64,000 nucleotides of DNA from Mycobacterium sp. SM1. GTDB lineage: Bacteria > Actinomycetota > Actinomycetes > Mycobacteriales > Mycobacteriaceae. Made by a program: the position numbers and the translations under genes. Location of the stretch: assembly GCF_018361265.1 (NCBI RefSeq), contig NZ_JAFLNH010000001.1:620001-684000 (forward strand), read 5' to 3'. Positions 44,068-53,522 of this stretch are shown one piece after another. The notes beneath the pieces are model-generated. The model ran no database searches and had not been told where the DNA came from. It was given only the letters and a program-made list of their open reading frames with translations. Numbering within the stretch: position 1 is the first letter of the stretch; each line of letters opens with the position of its first letter.

Positions 44068-45231
44068 ATGCGGGTGGCGATGATGACCCGGGAGTACCCA
44101 CCGGATGTCTACGGCGGTGCCGGGGTGCACGTCACCGAGTTGGTCGCGCACCTGCGCCACGTGTGTGAGGTAGACGTGCACTGCATGGGTGCGCCCCGAC
44201 CGGACGCGGTCGCACATCAGCCCGACCCGCGATTGGGGGAGGCGAATCCCGCCCTGTCGACGTTGTCAGCCGATCTGCTTATGGCCAATGCCGCCGCGGC
44301 CGCCAGCGTCGTGCATTCGCACACCTGGTACACCGCCCTGGCCGGGTATGTGGCCTCGGTGCTCTACCAGATTCCGCACGTCGTGACCGCGCATTCGCTC
44401 GAGCCCCTGAGGCCGTGGAAAGCCGAGCAACTCGGCGCCGGCTACCGAGTGTCGTTGTGGGTGGAGCGCAGCGCAGTGATGGCCGCCGACGCCGTCATCG
44501 CCGTGAGCTCCCGGATGCGCGACGACCTGCTTCGCGTCTACCCCACCCTGGAGCCAAGCCGGGTTCATGTCATCAAAAACGGGATCGATACCGACCTTTG
44601 GTACCCGACCCGGCCCCGCCCGGGCGAGTCGATACTGGCCGAACTCGGGGTCAATCCCGACCGGCCCATCGTTGCGTTCGTCGGGCGGATAACCCCGCAA
44701 AAGGGCGTCACGCATTTGATCGCAGCCGCCCATCGATTCCGCCCGGATGTGCAACTGGTGCTGTGCGCCGGGGCGCCCGACACACCGCGGATCGCCGCCG
44801 AAGTACGTGCCGCCGTAGCCGAACTGGCCCGTTCTCGCACCGGTGTGTTCTGGGTCCGGGAAATGCTGCCGGTCCAGAAAATCCGTGAGATACTGTCGGC
44901 GGCAACAGTTTCAATATGCCCATCGGTGTATGAGCCATTCGGGATTGTCAACCTGGAGGCAATGGCCTGCGCAACGGCGGTGGTGGCCTCCGATGTCGGC
45001 GGGATACCGGAAGTGGTCGCCGACGGCATCACCGGTTCGCTGGTGCATTTCGACGCCGAGGACCCGGCCGGATACCAGGCCGGCTTGGCCGAGGCAGTCA
45101 ACGCCCTAATTGCCGACGCCGGCACGGCGGAGCGCTACGGACGTGCCGGGCGCCAGCGTTGCATCGAGGAATTCTCCTGGACACACGTCGCAGAGCAGAC
45201 GTTGACCGTCTACCAAAAGGTGTGCGCGTAG
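44068..45231 (+). CDS. glgM: GT4 glycosyltransferase GlgM (annotated glgA), maltose-1-phosphate synthase
   Basis: 387 residues, the same length as Rv1212c. N-terminal MRVAMMTREYPPDVYGGAGVHV, acceptor-domain VHSHTWYTALAGY, and C-terminal nucleotide-sugar site ICPSVYEPFGIVNLEAMAC (E-x7-E type). It joins ADP-glucose to glucose-1-phosphate to give maltose-1-phosphate for GlgE. The glgC-glgM divergent pairing is conserved. Confidence 0.96.
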   Translation: MRVAMMTREYPPDVYGGAGVHVTELVAHLRHVCEVDVHCMGAPRPDAVAHQPDPRLGEANPALSTLSADLLMANAAAAASVVHSHTWYTALAGYVASVLYQIPHVVTAHSLEPLRPWKAEQLGAGYRVSLWVERSAVMAADAVIAVSSRMRDDLLRVYPTLEPSRVHVIKNGIDTDLWYPTRPRPGESILAELGVNPDRPIVAFVGRITPQKGVTHLIAAAHRFRPDVQLVLCAGAPDTPRIAAEVRAAVAELARSRTGVFWVREMLPVQKIREILSAATVSICPSVYEPFGIVNLEAMACATAVVASDVGGIPEVVADGITGSLVHFDAEDPAGYQAGLAEAVNALIADAGTAERYGRAGRQRCIEEFSWTHVAEQTLTVYQKVCA

Positions 45232-45261
45232 CGCCAGCGGACCCCGCAAGAGAACGCGCCG

Positions 45262-45429
45262 CTAGCTGGTGACGCTTTTGAGTTCCTCACCCAGTGCGGC
45301 GGCCTCGTCGGGTGTCAGCTCAACGACGAGTCGACCGCCGCCCTCGAGTGGTACTCGCATCACGATGCCGCGCCCCTCCTTGGTCGCTTCCAGAGGACCA
45401 TCACCGGTCCGGGGCTTCATCGCCGCCAT
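45262..45429 (-). CDS. small DUF3117 protein (Rv1211-like)
   Basis: 55 residues from ATG 45429 (MAAMKPRTGDGPLEATKEG), chosen because GGAGGGA lies 7 nt upstream on the minus strand and DUF3117 proteins start here; the frame extends to 45519. Highly conserved in actinobacteria (RGIVMRVPLEGGGRLVVELT). Function unknown. Confidence 0.88.
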   Translation of the reverse strand: MAAMKPRTGDGPLEATKEGRGIVMRVPLEGGGRLVVELTPDEAAALGEELKSVTS

Positions 45430-45581
45430 CGAGTGCTCCCTCCACATTGGCCCGCCGTCACGAGTCCTGTCGGTGCCGGGCATGCCCCGCCGTCCCCATA
45501 CCCGACGTTGAACTGCCAATTCACGCCTCTATTGTTCACTATTCCCGTCGGCTGGTGCATCCGGCCCGGTTTTGGCGAGTC

Positions 45582-46160
45582 TCACCGCGCCGCCGGCGGT
45601 ACCCAGCACGTGCGAATGTGGTCGTCGACCATCCCGGTCGCCTGCATCAGCGCGTAAGCGGTGGTAGGGCCCACGAACCGAAACCCGCGCCGTTTCAGCT
45701 CACGTGCCATGGCCGTTGATTCTGCGGTGGCCGAAGGAATTTCCGACGCATCGGCTGGTCGGGGCCGCGGGTCCGGGCGGAATGACCACAGCAGCTCGGA
45801 AAGGTCGACGTCGGCGGCGGCGCGCGCGTTGGCGATCGTCGCTTCGATCTTGGCCCGGTTGCGGATGATCCCGTCGTCGGCCATTAGGCGGGCCACGTCG
45901 GCGTCGCTGTAGCGGGCGACCACCTCGATGTCAAATCCGGAAAAAGCGCGCCGGAAATTCTCCCGTTTGCGCAGGATGAGCAGCCACGACAAGCCGCTCT
46001 GGAAGGCTTCCAGGCTCATCCGCTCGAACAACGCCACCCGGCCGCGCAAGGGGCGACCCCACTCGTGGTCGTGATAGTTACGGTAAAGTTCGCGGTCCGT
46101 CCCGTGTCCAGCATCAGCCCAGGCGCAGCGAACCAGCCCGTCACCGCCCGGCACAGTCAC
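45582..46160 (-). CDS. tagA: DNA-3-methyladenine glycosylase I
   Basis: 192 residues, slightly shorter than Rv1210. RCAWADAGHGTDRELYRNYHDHEWG carries the N-terminal zinc Cys and the conserved YHDxEWG, with a later His and Cys near the end (DDHIRTCWVP) completing the zinc snap. FERMSLEAFQSGLSWLLILRKRENF is the helix-hairpin-helix region. It removes 3-methyladenine. Its start overlaps the upstream DivIVA-domain gene by 4 nt. Confidence 0.94.
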   Translation of the reverse strand: MTVPGGDGLVRCAWADAGHGTDRELYRNYHDHEWGRPLRGRVALFERMSLEAFQSGLSWLLILRKRENFRRAFSGFDIEVVARYSDADVARLMADDGIIRNRAKIEATIANARAAADVDLSELLWSFRPDPRPRPADASEIPSATAESTAMARELKRRGFRFVGPTTAYALMQATGMVDDHIRTCWVPPAAR

Positions 46161-46507
46161 CTCGCGATCTGGTCGTTTCCGGGCTGGCTGCCCGCGGTGC
46201 TCACCTCGTTGGGGGGGACCGACGCCGCGTGAGCCGCTGCCAGCTGGCTACGCAGCAAATCCAGCTCGCGGCCCAGCCGGTCCAGCACCCAATCGACCTC
46301 ACTGGTCTTGTACCCCCGCAGCACCTGGGTGAACTTGACCGCATCGACGTCGGCACGCGTAACACCCGACGCCGGCAGCATCGTCGCGGTGGTTGCTCGG
46401 GGAAGAGGCGGCAGCTGTTCACCGCGGCCGAACAGCAGACTGGCGGCGCCGAACAGCACGATTGCCGCCAGGATCAGCACCGCCAGGTACAGCAACACCA
46501 ATACCAC
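46157..46507 (-). CDS. DivIVA-domain membrane protein (Rv1209-like)
   Basis: 116 residues. One N-terminal helix (LVLLYLAVLILAAIVLFGAASLLFG), then VTRADVDAVKFTQVLRGYKT and SEVDWVLDRLGRELDLLRSQ, a short DivIVA-like coiled coil. It may bind the membrane or a septal partner. In an operon with gpgS (35-bp gap) and tagA. Confidence 0.87.
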   Translation of the reverse strand: MVLVLLYLAVLILAAIVLFGAASLLFGRGEQLPPLPRATTATMLPASGVTRADVDAVKFTQVLRGYKTSEVDWVLDRLGRELDLLRSQLAAAHAASVPPNEVSTAGSQPGNDQIAR

Positions 46508-46542
46508 GCCATCGATATTGCCTCATAGCGCGCCAGCAGTGG

Positions 46543-47508
46543 TCAGCGTGGTCGCAAGGCATTCATCGGTGGGCGGTCCGCCAGCGAGACCGGCCAAGTG
46601 CGGGACGTGTAGCCGTCGTCGTCGACGAAGAACTGGGTCAAGCCCACCCCGGAGTCTGGGATTCCGCATCGGGAGAGCAGGGTGGCGATAACCTGCCGGC
46701 TCATCGCTCCCAGCTCGGTCAGCGGACGGTTGCGATGGGCACGGACGCCGAGGTTGACCTGCGCGATCGCATCAAGGCCCAACCGGTCGTAGGTGTCGAT
46801 CAGCAGGCCGATCTCTACTCCGTATCCGGGGGCGAAGGGCACCGAGGTGAGCAGTTCGCGGGTAGCCGCGTACTCACCGCCCAGGGGCTGCAGCACACAC
46901 CCCAGCTCGGGCCGCAATGCAGCCAGCAGCGGGCGCGCCACCAATTCGGTGACGCGCCCGCCGCCGGTTGTGCTCTTGGTGTCGCTGCTGTCGCCGACAA
47001 TCAACGGCCGCCGGTAAAAGCTTTTCACCAGGTGAATGCCGTCGCCGGTAAGCAGCGGACCCACCAGCCACGGCACAAACATCGGGTGCGGGTTGATCAG
47101 GTCGGAGTCGATGAACACCACGATGTCGCCGCTGGTCGCCGCCAGCGACCGCCACAACGCCTCGCCCTTGCCGGGCCGTGGACTCACCTCGGGCAGCGCC
47201 TGTTCCCGGCTGACGACGCGGGCCCCGGCGGCGATGGCCCGGATCTCGGTGGCATCGGTGGAGCCCGAGTCCAGCACGATTAGCTCATCGACCAGCCCCC
47301 CGACCAATGGCGAAATACTGTCAATGACCGCGCCGATGGTTTCCTGCTCGTTGAGAGCGGGCAGCACCACCGAGATCGTTCGCCCGGCTTTGGCGGCCTC
47401 CAGCTCGCCGGTCGTCCAAGCTGGACGGCTCCAACTGCGGTCGGACAGCCAGGTGTCTCCGGGCAGTCCGGCGAGGGTGTCCGTCTCGGCCAGCTCTGAT
47501 GCCGTCAC
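46543..47508 (-). CDS. gpgS: glucosyl-3-phosphoglycerate synthase GpgS
   Basis: 321 residues, near the 324 of Rv1208. GT81 glycosyltransferase: TISVVLPALNEQETIGAVID, metal motif DSD (about 134-136), GGGRVTELVARPLL, and HRNRPL with the catalytic-site His. It makes glucosyl-3-phosphoglycerate, the first step of methylglucose lipopolysaccharide synthesis. Its start overlaps folP2 by 4 nt. Confidence 0.96.
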   Translation of the reverse strand: MTASELAETDTLAGLPGDTWLSDRSWSRPAWTTGELEAAKAGRTISVVLPALNEQETIGAVIDSISPLVGGLVDELIVLDSGSTDATEIRAIAAGARVVSREQALPEVSPRPGKGEALWRSLAATSGDIVVFIDSDLINPHPMFVPWLVGPLLTGDGIHLVKSFYRRPLIVGDSSDTKSTTGGGRVTELVARPLLAALRPELGCVLQPLGGEYAATRELLTSVPFAPGYGVEIGLLIDTYDRLGLDAIAQVNLGVRAHRNRPLTELGAMSRQVIATLLSRCGIPDSGVGLTQFFVDDDGYTSRTWPVSLADRPPMNALRPR

Positions 47509-48380
47509 GCCAGCCCCCTTACCGTGCGCGCCGGCGGGCGTTTTCCGTGGATGGAGGCCACCATCTCGAGCACCCGTCGAGTCGGAGCGACCTGATGCAC
47601 CCGGAACATCCGGGCTCCCGCCGCGGCCGCAAGCGCGGTAGCCGCCAGTGTTCCCTCGAGCCGTTCCGTGAGATCCACGCCCAGAGTCTCCCCAACGAAG
47701 TCCTTATTGCTCAAAGCCATCAGCACCGGCCACCCGGTCTTCACCAGATCGTCCACGTGACGCAAGAGCGCCAGCCCGTGGAAGGTGTTCTTGCCGAAAT
47801 CGTGGGTCGGGTCGATCAGCACGCGATCCCGCGCTACCCCAGCGGCTACCGCCCGTGTGGCGGCCGCGGTCAGCTCGCGGATAACCTCGTCCACCACGGC
47901 GCGAGTGGTAATGCCGTAACTCACCCGGAACGGGCGGGTGCGCGGCGCCGCACCGCCGGTGTGCGAGCACACCAAACCGGCTCCGAACTCAGCCGCCACC
48001 CCGGGTAGGTCCGGGTCGGCCCCACCCCAGGTGTCGTTGACCAGATCGGCACCCGCCTGGCACGCCTTCCTGGCCACCGCCGAACGCCAGGTGTCGACAC
48101 TGATCAGTTGGTCCGGGTATGCGTCGCGCAGCCATTCGATGAACGGCACCACCCGGCCGGTCTCGGTCTCGATGTCGACACTCTGGCCCGGTCCTGCCTT
48201 GACACCGCCGATGTCGATGACGTCGGCGCCCTCGGCGATCGCGCGGTGGGCGGCGGCCTTGGCGGCATCGTCGCTGAAGGTGGCGCCCCGGTCGTAAAAG
48301 GAGTCCGGGGTGCGGTTGACGATGGCCATAATCAGGGGGCGGTCCGCCGCGACCGGACGACCGCACAGGGTGGAGTGCAC
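47505..48380 (-). CDS. folP2: dihydropteroate synthase homologue FolP2
   Basis: 291 residues from GTG 48380 (VHSTLCGRPVAADRPLIMAI), chosen by likeness to Rv1207; a TTG at 48443 is the longest alternative. Pterin-site motifs NRTPDSFYDRGATF, DVIDIGGVKAGPG, NDTWGG, DPTHDFGKNT and a C-terminal RVHQV. As in M. tuberculosis FolP2, GGVK replaces the GGES of true DHPS, so synthase activity is doubtful. First gene of the gpgS operon. The fadD6 gene that precedes it in H37Rv is missing. Confidence 0.92.
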   Translation of the reverse strand: MHSTLCGRPVAADRPLIMAIVNRTPDSFYDRGATFSDDAAKAAAHRAIAEGADVIDIGGVKAGPGQSVDIETETGRVVPFIEWLRDAYPDQLISVDTWRSAVARKACQAGADLVNDTWGGADPDLPGVAAEFGAGLVCSHTGGAAPRTRPFRVSYGITTRAVVDEVIRELTAAATRAVAAGVARDRVLIDPTHDFGKNTFHGLALLRHVDDLVKTGWPVLMALSNKDFVGETLGVDLTERLEGTLAATALAAAAGARMFRVHQVAPTRRVLEMVASIHGKRPPARTVRGLA

Positions 48381-48448
48381 GCGTCTATGGTGCCCGCTCA
48401 GGATGAGGTGGTGTGGCTCAGGCCGCAGGTGGAGCGCTATCAACCCGG

Positions 48449-48784
48449 CTAGCTGGCCCCGGTGGACGCCTCGGGTGGTGCGAACGCCCAGTTATCGGGG
48501 TTTCGCTGCGAGTAGACCACCGGCAGCAGCTGGCCGACACTCGGCCACTTGTCCACGTTGATCGCCATGCGCTCATACACCGCGTGCTCGTTGACCGTGG
48601 GCCCGTTGATGACACCGCTTATTGTGACGTATTGCTCGCCCGTTGCGTCGGGTCGCGGGCTGACGCCGGTGACCAGCAGCGTCCCGGCCACAGCATCGGC
48701 GCGCGGGCCGCGGCGGATGAGCCGCGGCGCCAGTAACACCACCATGGTCGCGATGAGCAGGAGCAGCACGCCGATTTCCCACAT
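48449..48784 (-). CDS. small single-pass membrane protein, unknown function
   Basis: 111 residues. An N-terminal helix (MWEIGVLLLLIATMVVLLAPRLI), then a soluble domain with YVTISGVINGPTVNEHAVYE, a possible OB or SHOCT-like beta fold. I do not recognise the family beyond mycobacterial hypotheticals. It is the first gene past the synteny switch and is divergent from hisN. Confidence 0.72.
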   Translation of the reverse strand: MWEIGVLLLLIATMVVLLAPRLIRRGPRADAVAGTLLVTGVSPRPDATGEQYVTISGVINGPTVNEHAVYERMAINVDKWPSVGQLLPVVYSQRNPDNWAFAPPEASTGAS

Positions 48785-48861
48785 GCTGCCATGGTAGGAC
48801 GGCGCACATGATCCCCCGACGAGAATAATGCCGGCGCAGTCGGCATTAAGGAGTGGCGCGC

Positions 48862-49647
48862 ATGACCCCCCCGGATGATCTGACGCTCGCGTTGACGCTG
48901 GCCGACCGTGCGGACGTGGTGACCCTTAGCCGGTTCGGCGCGGTCGACCTGCGTGTCGGCGCCAAACCGGACCTGACGCCGGTGACCGACGCCGACGAGG
49001 CGGTCGAATCCGACCTGCGCGTGCGCCTTGGCCGCGACCGGGCCGGCGATAACGTGGTCGGCGAAGAGTTCGGCGGCCTGGCGACTTTGATTGGGCGGCA
49101 GTGGGTCATCGACCCGATCGACGGCACCAAGAATTTCGTGCGGGGGGTGCCCGTGTGGGCCAGTTTGATCGCGTTGCTGGAGGACGGTGTGCCGTGCGTT
49201 GGTGTGGTCAGCGCTCCCGCGCTGCGACGACGCTGGTGGGCGGCCCGCGGCCAGGGTGCGTTCGCGGCGGTCGACGGCGCCCCGCCACGACGGCTGTCGG
49301 TGTCCTCGGTGGCCGAGCTGGATTCGGCGAGCCTCTCATTCTCCAGCCTGTCGGGGTGGGCGCAGCGCGGCTTGCGTGACGCATTTATCGATCTCACCGA
49401 CGCGGTGTGGCGGGTACGCGGCTACGGCGACTTCTGGTCTTACTGCCTGGTGGCCGAGGGAGCCGTCGACATCGCCGCCGAGCCCGACGTGTCGGTGTGG
49501 GACCTGGCGGCGCTGGACATCCTGGTGCGCGAGGCGGGCGGGACGTTTACCAGCCTGGACGGAACGCCCGGACCGCACGGCGGCAGCGCCGTGGCCACCA
49601 ACGGTCATTTGCACGACCGGGTGCTGGCAAGGCTGGCCGCCGAGTAG
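48862..49647 (+). CDS. hisN: histidinol-phosphatase HisN, IMPase fold
   Basis: 261 residues from ATG 48862, with AAGGAG at 48848-48853; GTG 48853 overlaps that site and is rejected. Near the 260 of Rv3137. Metal motifs: GEEFGG (about 68), DPIDGTKNF (about 90-98), and [15 protein letters not shown] (about 214-228). Removes phosphate from histidinol-phosphate in histidine synthesis. Confidence 0.94.
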   Translation: MTPPDDLTLALTLADRADVVTLSRFGAVDLRVGAKPDLTPVTDADEAVESDLRVRLGRDRAGDNVVGEEFGGLATLIGRQWVIDPIDGTKNFVRGVPVWASLIALLEDGVPCVGVVSAPALRRRWWAARGQGAFAAVDGAPPRRLSVSSVAELDSASLSFSSLSGWAQRGLRDAFIDLTDAVWRVRGYGDFWSYCLVAEGAVDIAAEPDVSVWDLAALDILVREAGGTFTSLDGTPGPHGGSAVATNGHLHDRVLARLAAE

Positions 49648-49668
49648 CCTGGGCTGCGGAAGCACGTC

Positions 49669-50763
49669 ATGGGCCACGACGATCCGTTTACCATCGCCAC
49701 CGCGCACTGGCACCGCCTTGATGACGGCCGCATCCAGTGCGATGTGTGCCCGCGGGCTTGCAAGCTCCATGAGGGCCAGCGCGGTCTGTGTTTCGTCCGC
49801 GCGCGCATCGACGATCGGCTTGTGCTCACCAGCTACGGACGCTCCAGCGGGTTTTGCGTCGACCCCATCGAGAAAAAACCGCTCAACCATTTTCTGCCCG
49901 GCTCGGCGGTGCTGTCATTTGGCACCGCGGGCTGCAACCTGGCGTGCAAGTTCTGCCAGAACTGGGATATCTCAAAATCCCGCGAGGTCGACACCCTTGC
50001 CAGCCGGGCCACTCCCGGGGACATCGCCGCTGTGGCACACCAATTAGGTTGCCGCAGTGTTGCTTTCACTTACAATGACCCGACGATCTTCTGGGAGTAC
50101 GCCGCCGACGTCGCCGATGCCTGCCATGAGCGGGGCATCAAGGCGATAGCGGTGACCGCGGGCTATATGTGCCCGCAACCACGCGCGGAGTTCTACCGGC
50201 ATATCGACGCGGCCAACGTCGATCTCAAGGCGTTCACCGAAGACTTTTACCGGCGGCTCTGCGTCGGACACCTGAACGACGTTCTGGACACCTTGGTGTA
50301 TCTCCGCCACGAAACCGACGTGTGGTTCGAGATCACCACGCTGCTGATACCGGGCCACAACGACAGCGATACGGAGATCGCCGCCGAATGCGTCTGGATC
50401 CGGGAAAACCTGGGCGTCGATGTGCCGCTGCATTTCACCGCCTTTCATCCCGACTACAAGATGATGGACACCCCGCCTACTCCCCCAGCGACACTGGCTC
50501 GCGCCCGCGCCATCGGCATCGGCGAAGGCTTGCGGTTCGTCTACACCGGCAACGTCCACGACACCGAGGGCGGCACGACAACATGTCCGGGATGCGGGTC
50601 GGCGGTTGTGGTTCGCGACTGGTACGCAATGCGCTACTACGGCTTGACCGATGACGGCCGGTGCCAGGCATGCGGCGCCCGGCTGCCGGGCGTCTACGAC
50701 GGGCCGCCCGGGCGGTGGGGGCCGCGCCGACTCCCCCTGCTGACCAGCCTGTCGGACGTGTGA
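49669..50763 (+). CDS. pflA: radical SAM enzyme, PflA-like / AmmeMemoRadiSam type
   Basis: 364 residues, near the 362 of Rv3138. The radical SAM motif CNLACKFCQNW (C-x3-C-x2-C) lies near 88-95; an N-terminal CDVCPRACKL and a C-terminal CPGCGSAV and CQACGARL add Cys pairs that may bind a metal. The N-terminal layout fits the AmmeMemoRadiSam radical SAM family better than a pyruvate formate-lyase activator, and no pfl gene is nearby. Substrate unknown. Confidence 0.88.
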   Translation: MGHDDPFTIATAHWHRLDDGRIQCDVCPRACKLHEGQRGLCFVRARIDDRLVLTSYGRSSGFCVDPIEKKPLNHFLPGSAVLSFGTAGCNLACKFCQNWDISKSREVDTLASRATPGDIAAVAHQLGCRSVAFTYNDPTIFWEYAADVADACHERGIKAIAVTAGYMCPQPRAEFYRHIDAANVDLKAFTEDFYRRLCVGHLNDVLDTLVYLRHETDVWFEITTLLIPGHNDSDTEIAAECVWIRENLGVDVPLHFTAFHPDYKMMDTPPTPPATLARARAIGIGEGLRFVYTGNVHDTEGGTTTCPGCGSAVVVRDWYAMRYYGLTDDGRCQACGARLPGVYDGPPGRWGPRRLPLLTSLSDV

Positions 50764-50782
50764 AGTAAATAACCAGACCCGA

Positions 50783-50806
50783 CTATCTTACTGCGGAGTA
50801 AGATAG
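50783..50806. promoter_or_regulatory. perfect 9-bp inverted repeat upstream of fadE24
   Basis: CTATCTTAC (50783-50791), 6-nt spacer, GTAAGATAG (50798-50806), about 50 nt upstream of the fadE24 ATG and 20 nt after the pflA stop. It looks like an operator for a dimeric TetR-type repressor overlapping the fadE24-fadE23 promoter. It is AT-rich against the local sequence. Confidence 0.75.
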
Positions 50807-50855
50807 CGTTATCGGATAGCTACCCCACCTGCGCTTCACCAAGAGGCGGCACATC

Positions 50856-52283
50856 ATGGCCAACACCGTCCCCGCCACCAACGGCTCCCGGGGCTCCCGG
50901 GCCCGGCGCAAGCCCACCGGCCGCGCGACCGCCATCGGGGAGCAGAGGCACAAACGGACCGGGATCGACGTCGCACTCGGACTGCTTACCCCGATTGTCG
51001 GCCAGGAGTTCCTCGACAAATACCACCTGCGAGATCCGCTGAATCGGACCCTGCGCTACGGGGTCAAGACCGGCTTTTCCGTCGCCGGTGCCACCACTCG
51101 CCAGTTCAAGCGGGTCCAGGGCCTGCGCGGTGGCCCCGCCCGGCTGGGCGCCCGCGGCACCAGGGGCACCGACTACTTTGACCTGACCCCCGACGACGAC
51201 CAGAAACTCATCCTGGAAACCGTCGAGCAATTCGCTCGGGAGATCGTACGCCCGGCAGCCCCCGGCGCCGACGAGGCCGCAGCCTATCCTCGCGAGCTGA
51301 CCGCTAAGGCGGCCGAACTCGGCATCACCGCGCTCAACGTCCCCGAAGGCTTCGACGGGATCGCGGCGCAGCGTTCCTGTGTGACCAACGTTCTGGTCGC
51401 CGAGGCACTGGCGTACGGCGACATGGGGCTCGCATTGCCGATTCTGGCCCCGGCGGGTGTCGCGGCAGCGCTCACCCATTGGGGTGGCGCCGATCAGCAG
51501 GCCACCTATCTGAAGGAGTTCACCGGCCAGAATGTGCCGCAGGCCTGCGTTGCCATCGTGGAGCCGCAGCCGCTGTTCGACCCAACCAACCTGGCGACCC
51601 GGGCGATGCGCACGCCCAGCGGGTATCGGCTCGAGGGGGTGAAGGCCTTGGTGCCGGCGGCCGCCGACGCCGAGTTGCTCATCGTCGGCGCCCAATTTCA
51701 GGGCAAGCCGACGCTGTTTATTGTCGAATCCTCGGCCAAGGGCCTGACCGTCAAGCCCGACCCGAGCATGGGCATCCGCGCCGCGGCGTTGGGTCAGGTC
51801 GAGCTGGACAAGGTGTCGGTGCCGCTGGGCGCCCGCCTGGGTGGCGAGGATATCACGCCCGCCGAATCCGCGCGCATCTATTCCGAGGCGATCGCGCTGT
51901 GCCGCTTAGGCTGGGCGGCGCTCGCTGTGGGCACCTCGCATGCGGTGCTCGACTATGTCGTGCCCTACGTGAAGGAGCGTGAGGCCTTCGGCGAACCGAT
52001 CGCCCACCGGCAGTCCGTGGCGTTCATGTGCGCCAACATCGCCATCGAGCTCGACGGGCTGCGGCTGCTCACGTGGCGCGGCGCGGCTCGCGCCGAGCAG
52101 GGCCTGCCGTTTGCCCGGGAGGCGGCATTGGCCAAACGGCTTGGCGCCGACAAGGGCATGCAAATCGGCCTGGACGGCGTGCAACTGCTCGGCGGACACG
52201 GCTACACCAAAGAGCATCCCGTCGAACGCTGGTATCGCGACCTGCGGGCCATCGGGGTCGCCGAGGGTGTGCTGGTGATTTAA
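50856..52283 (+). CDS. fadE24: acyl-CoA dehydrogenase FadE24
   Basis: 475 residues, near the 468 of Rv3139. A 95-residue N-terminal extension (GVKTGFSVAGATTRQFKR) precedes the acyl-CoA dehydrogenase fold: VEQFAREIVRPAAPGADEAA, YGDMGLALPILAPAGVAAAL, and C-terminal GVQLLGGHGYTKEHPVERWYR. The usual catalytic-base region in the last third is divergent. Oxidises acyl-CoA using FAD; substrate unknown. First of two genes under the palindrome. Confidence 0.93.
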   Translation: MANTVPATNGSRGSRARRKPTGRATAIGEQRHKRTGIDVALGLLTPIVGQEFLDKYHLRDPLNRTLRYGVKTGFSVAGATTRQFKRVQGLRGGPARLGARGTRGTDYFDLTPDDDQKLILETVEQFAREIVRPAAPGADEAAAYPRELTAKAAELGITALNVPEGFDGIAAQRSCVTNVLVAEALAYGDMGLALPILAPAGVAAALTHWGGADQQATYLKEFTGQNVPQACVAIVEPQPLFDPTNLATRAMRTPSGYRLEGVKALVPAAADAELLIVGAQFQGKPTLFIVESSAKGLTVKPDPSMGIRAAALGQVELDKVSVPLGARLGGEDITPAESARIYSEAIALCRLGWAALAVGTSHAVLDYVVPYVKEREAFGEPIAHRQSVAFMCANIAIELDGLRLLTWRGAARAEQGLPFAREAALAKRLGADKGMQIGLDGVQLLGGHGYTKEHPVERWYRDLRAIGVAEGVLVI

Positions 52284-52313
52284 CTGCAGTACTTCACAAC
52301 CGAAAGACTAATT

Positions 52314-53522
52314 ATGGCAATCAATCTGGAACTGCCCCGCAAGCTGTTGGCGGTGATCGACAAAGCCCATCAAGGCGCGGCGGAGATGATGCGGCCGATC
52401 GCCCGCAAATATGACCTGAACGAGCACGCCTACCCGGTTGAGCTGGACACCCTGGCCAACCTGTTCATGGGCGCCGCCGAGTCCAACGCGTTGGGGCTCA
52501 CCGGGGCCGAGGCGTTTCGCAACGGCGAGGGCAAGGACGGAAACCGCAACGGCGCCAACATGGCAGCGGTGTTGCAAACCATCGAGGCCAGCTGGGGCGA
52601 CGCCGCGATGATGCTTTCGATGCCCTATCAGGGCCTCGGCAACGCGGCGATCTCCGCGGTAGCCACCGGCGAGCAGCAGAAACGGTTGGGCAGGCTCTGG
52701 GCGGCCATGGCCATCACCGAGCCGGCCTTCGGGTCGGATTCTGCCGCGGTGTCCACCACTGCCACGCTCGACGGCGACGAATACGTGATCAACGGCGAAA
52801 AGATCTTCGTTACCGCGGGTTCGCGGGCCAGCCACATCGTGGTATGGGCAACGCTGGACAAGTCCAAGGGCCGCCCGGCGATCAAGCCGTTCATCGTTCC
52901 ACGCGAGCATCCCGGTGTCATCGTCGAGCGGCTCGAGAAGAAGCTCGGCATCAAAGGCTCCGACACCGCGACCATCCGCTTCGACAACGTGCGCATCCCC
53001 AAGGACAACCTGCTCGGCAACCCCGAAATCGAGCCGGGTAAGGGGTTTGCCGGGGTGATGGAAACCTTCGACAACACCCGCCCAATCGTCGCCGCCATGG
53101 CGATCGGCGTAGCCCGTGCCGCGCTGGAGGAACTCCGCAAAATCCTGACGAGCGCCGGGGTGGAGATTTCCTACGACAAGCCCTGGCACACCCAAAGCGC
53201 CGCGGCGGCCGAGTTTTTGCGCATGGAGGCCGACTGGGAGGCCAGCTACTTGTTGGCGTTGCGGGCAGCGTGGCAGGCCGACAACAACATCCCCAACTCC
53301 AAGGAAGCGTCGATGAGCAAGGCCAAGGCCGGCCGGGTGGCCAGCGACATCACCCTCAAGGCTGTCGAACTGGCCGGCAGCGTAGGTTATTCGGAGCAGA
53401 CGCTATTGGAGAAATGGGCGCGCGACTCCAAGATCATGGACATCTTCGAGGGCACCCAGCAGATCCAGCAACTGGTGGTGGCGCGGCGATTGCTGGGCCT
53501 GTCGTCCTCCGAGCTGAAGTAG
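52314..53522 (+). CDS. fadE23: acyl-CoA dehydrogenase FadE23
   Basis: 402 residues, near the 401 of Rv3140. Motifs AAMAITEPAFGSDSAAVSTT (FAD/substrate loop), VINGEKIFVTAGSRASHIVV, TIRFDNVRIPKDNLLG, and the C-terminal LLEKWARDSKIMDIFEGTQQ with the Glu position of the catalytic base. It starts 30 nt after fadE24; the two may form a heteromeric enzyme. Confidence 0.94.
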   Translation: MAINLELPRKLLAVIDKAHQGAAEMMRPIARKYDLNEHAYPVELDTLANLFMGAAESNALGLTGAEAFRNGEGKDGNRNGANMAAVLQTIEASWGDAAMMLSMPYQGLGNAAISAVATGEQQKRLGRLWAAMAITEPAFGSDSAAVSTTATLDGDEYVINGEKIFVTAGSRASHIVVWATLDKSKGRPAIKPFIVPREHPGVIVERLEKKLGIKGSDTATIRFDNVRIPKDNLLGNPEIEPGKGFAGVMETFDNTRPIVAAMAIGVARAALEELRKILTSAGVEISYDKPWHTQSAAAAEFLRMEADWEASYLLALRAAWQADNNIPNSKEASMSKAKAGRVASDITLKAVELAGSVGYSEQTLLEKWARDSKIMDIFEGTQQIQQLVVARRLLGLSSSELK

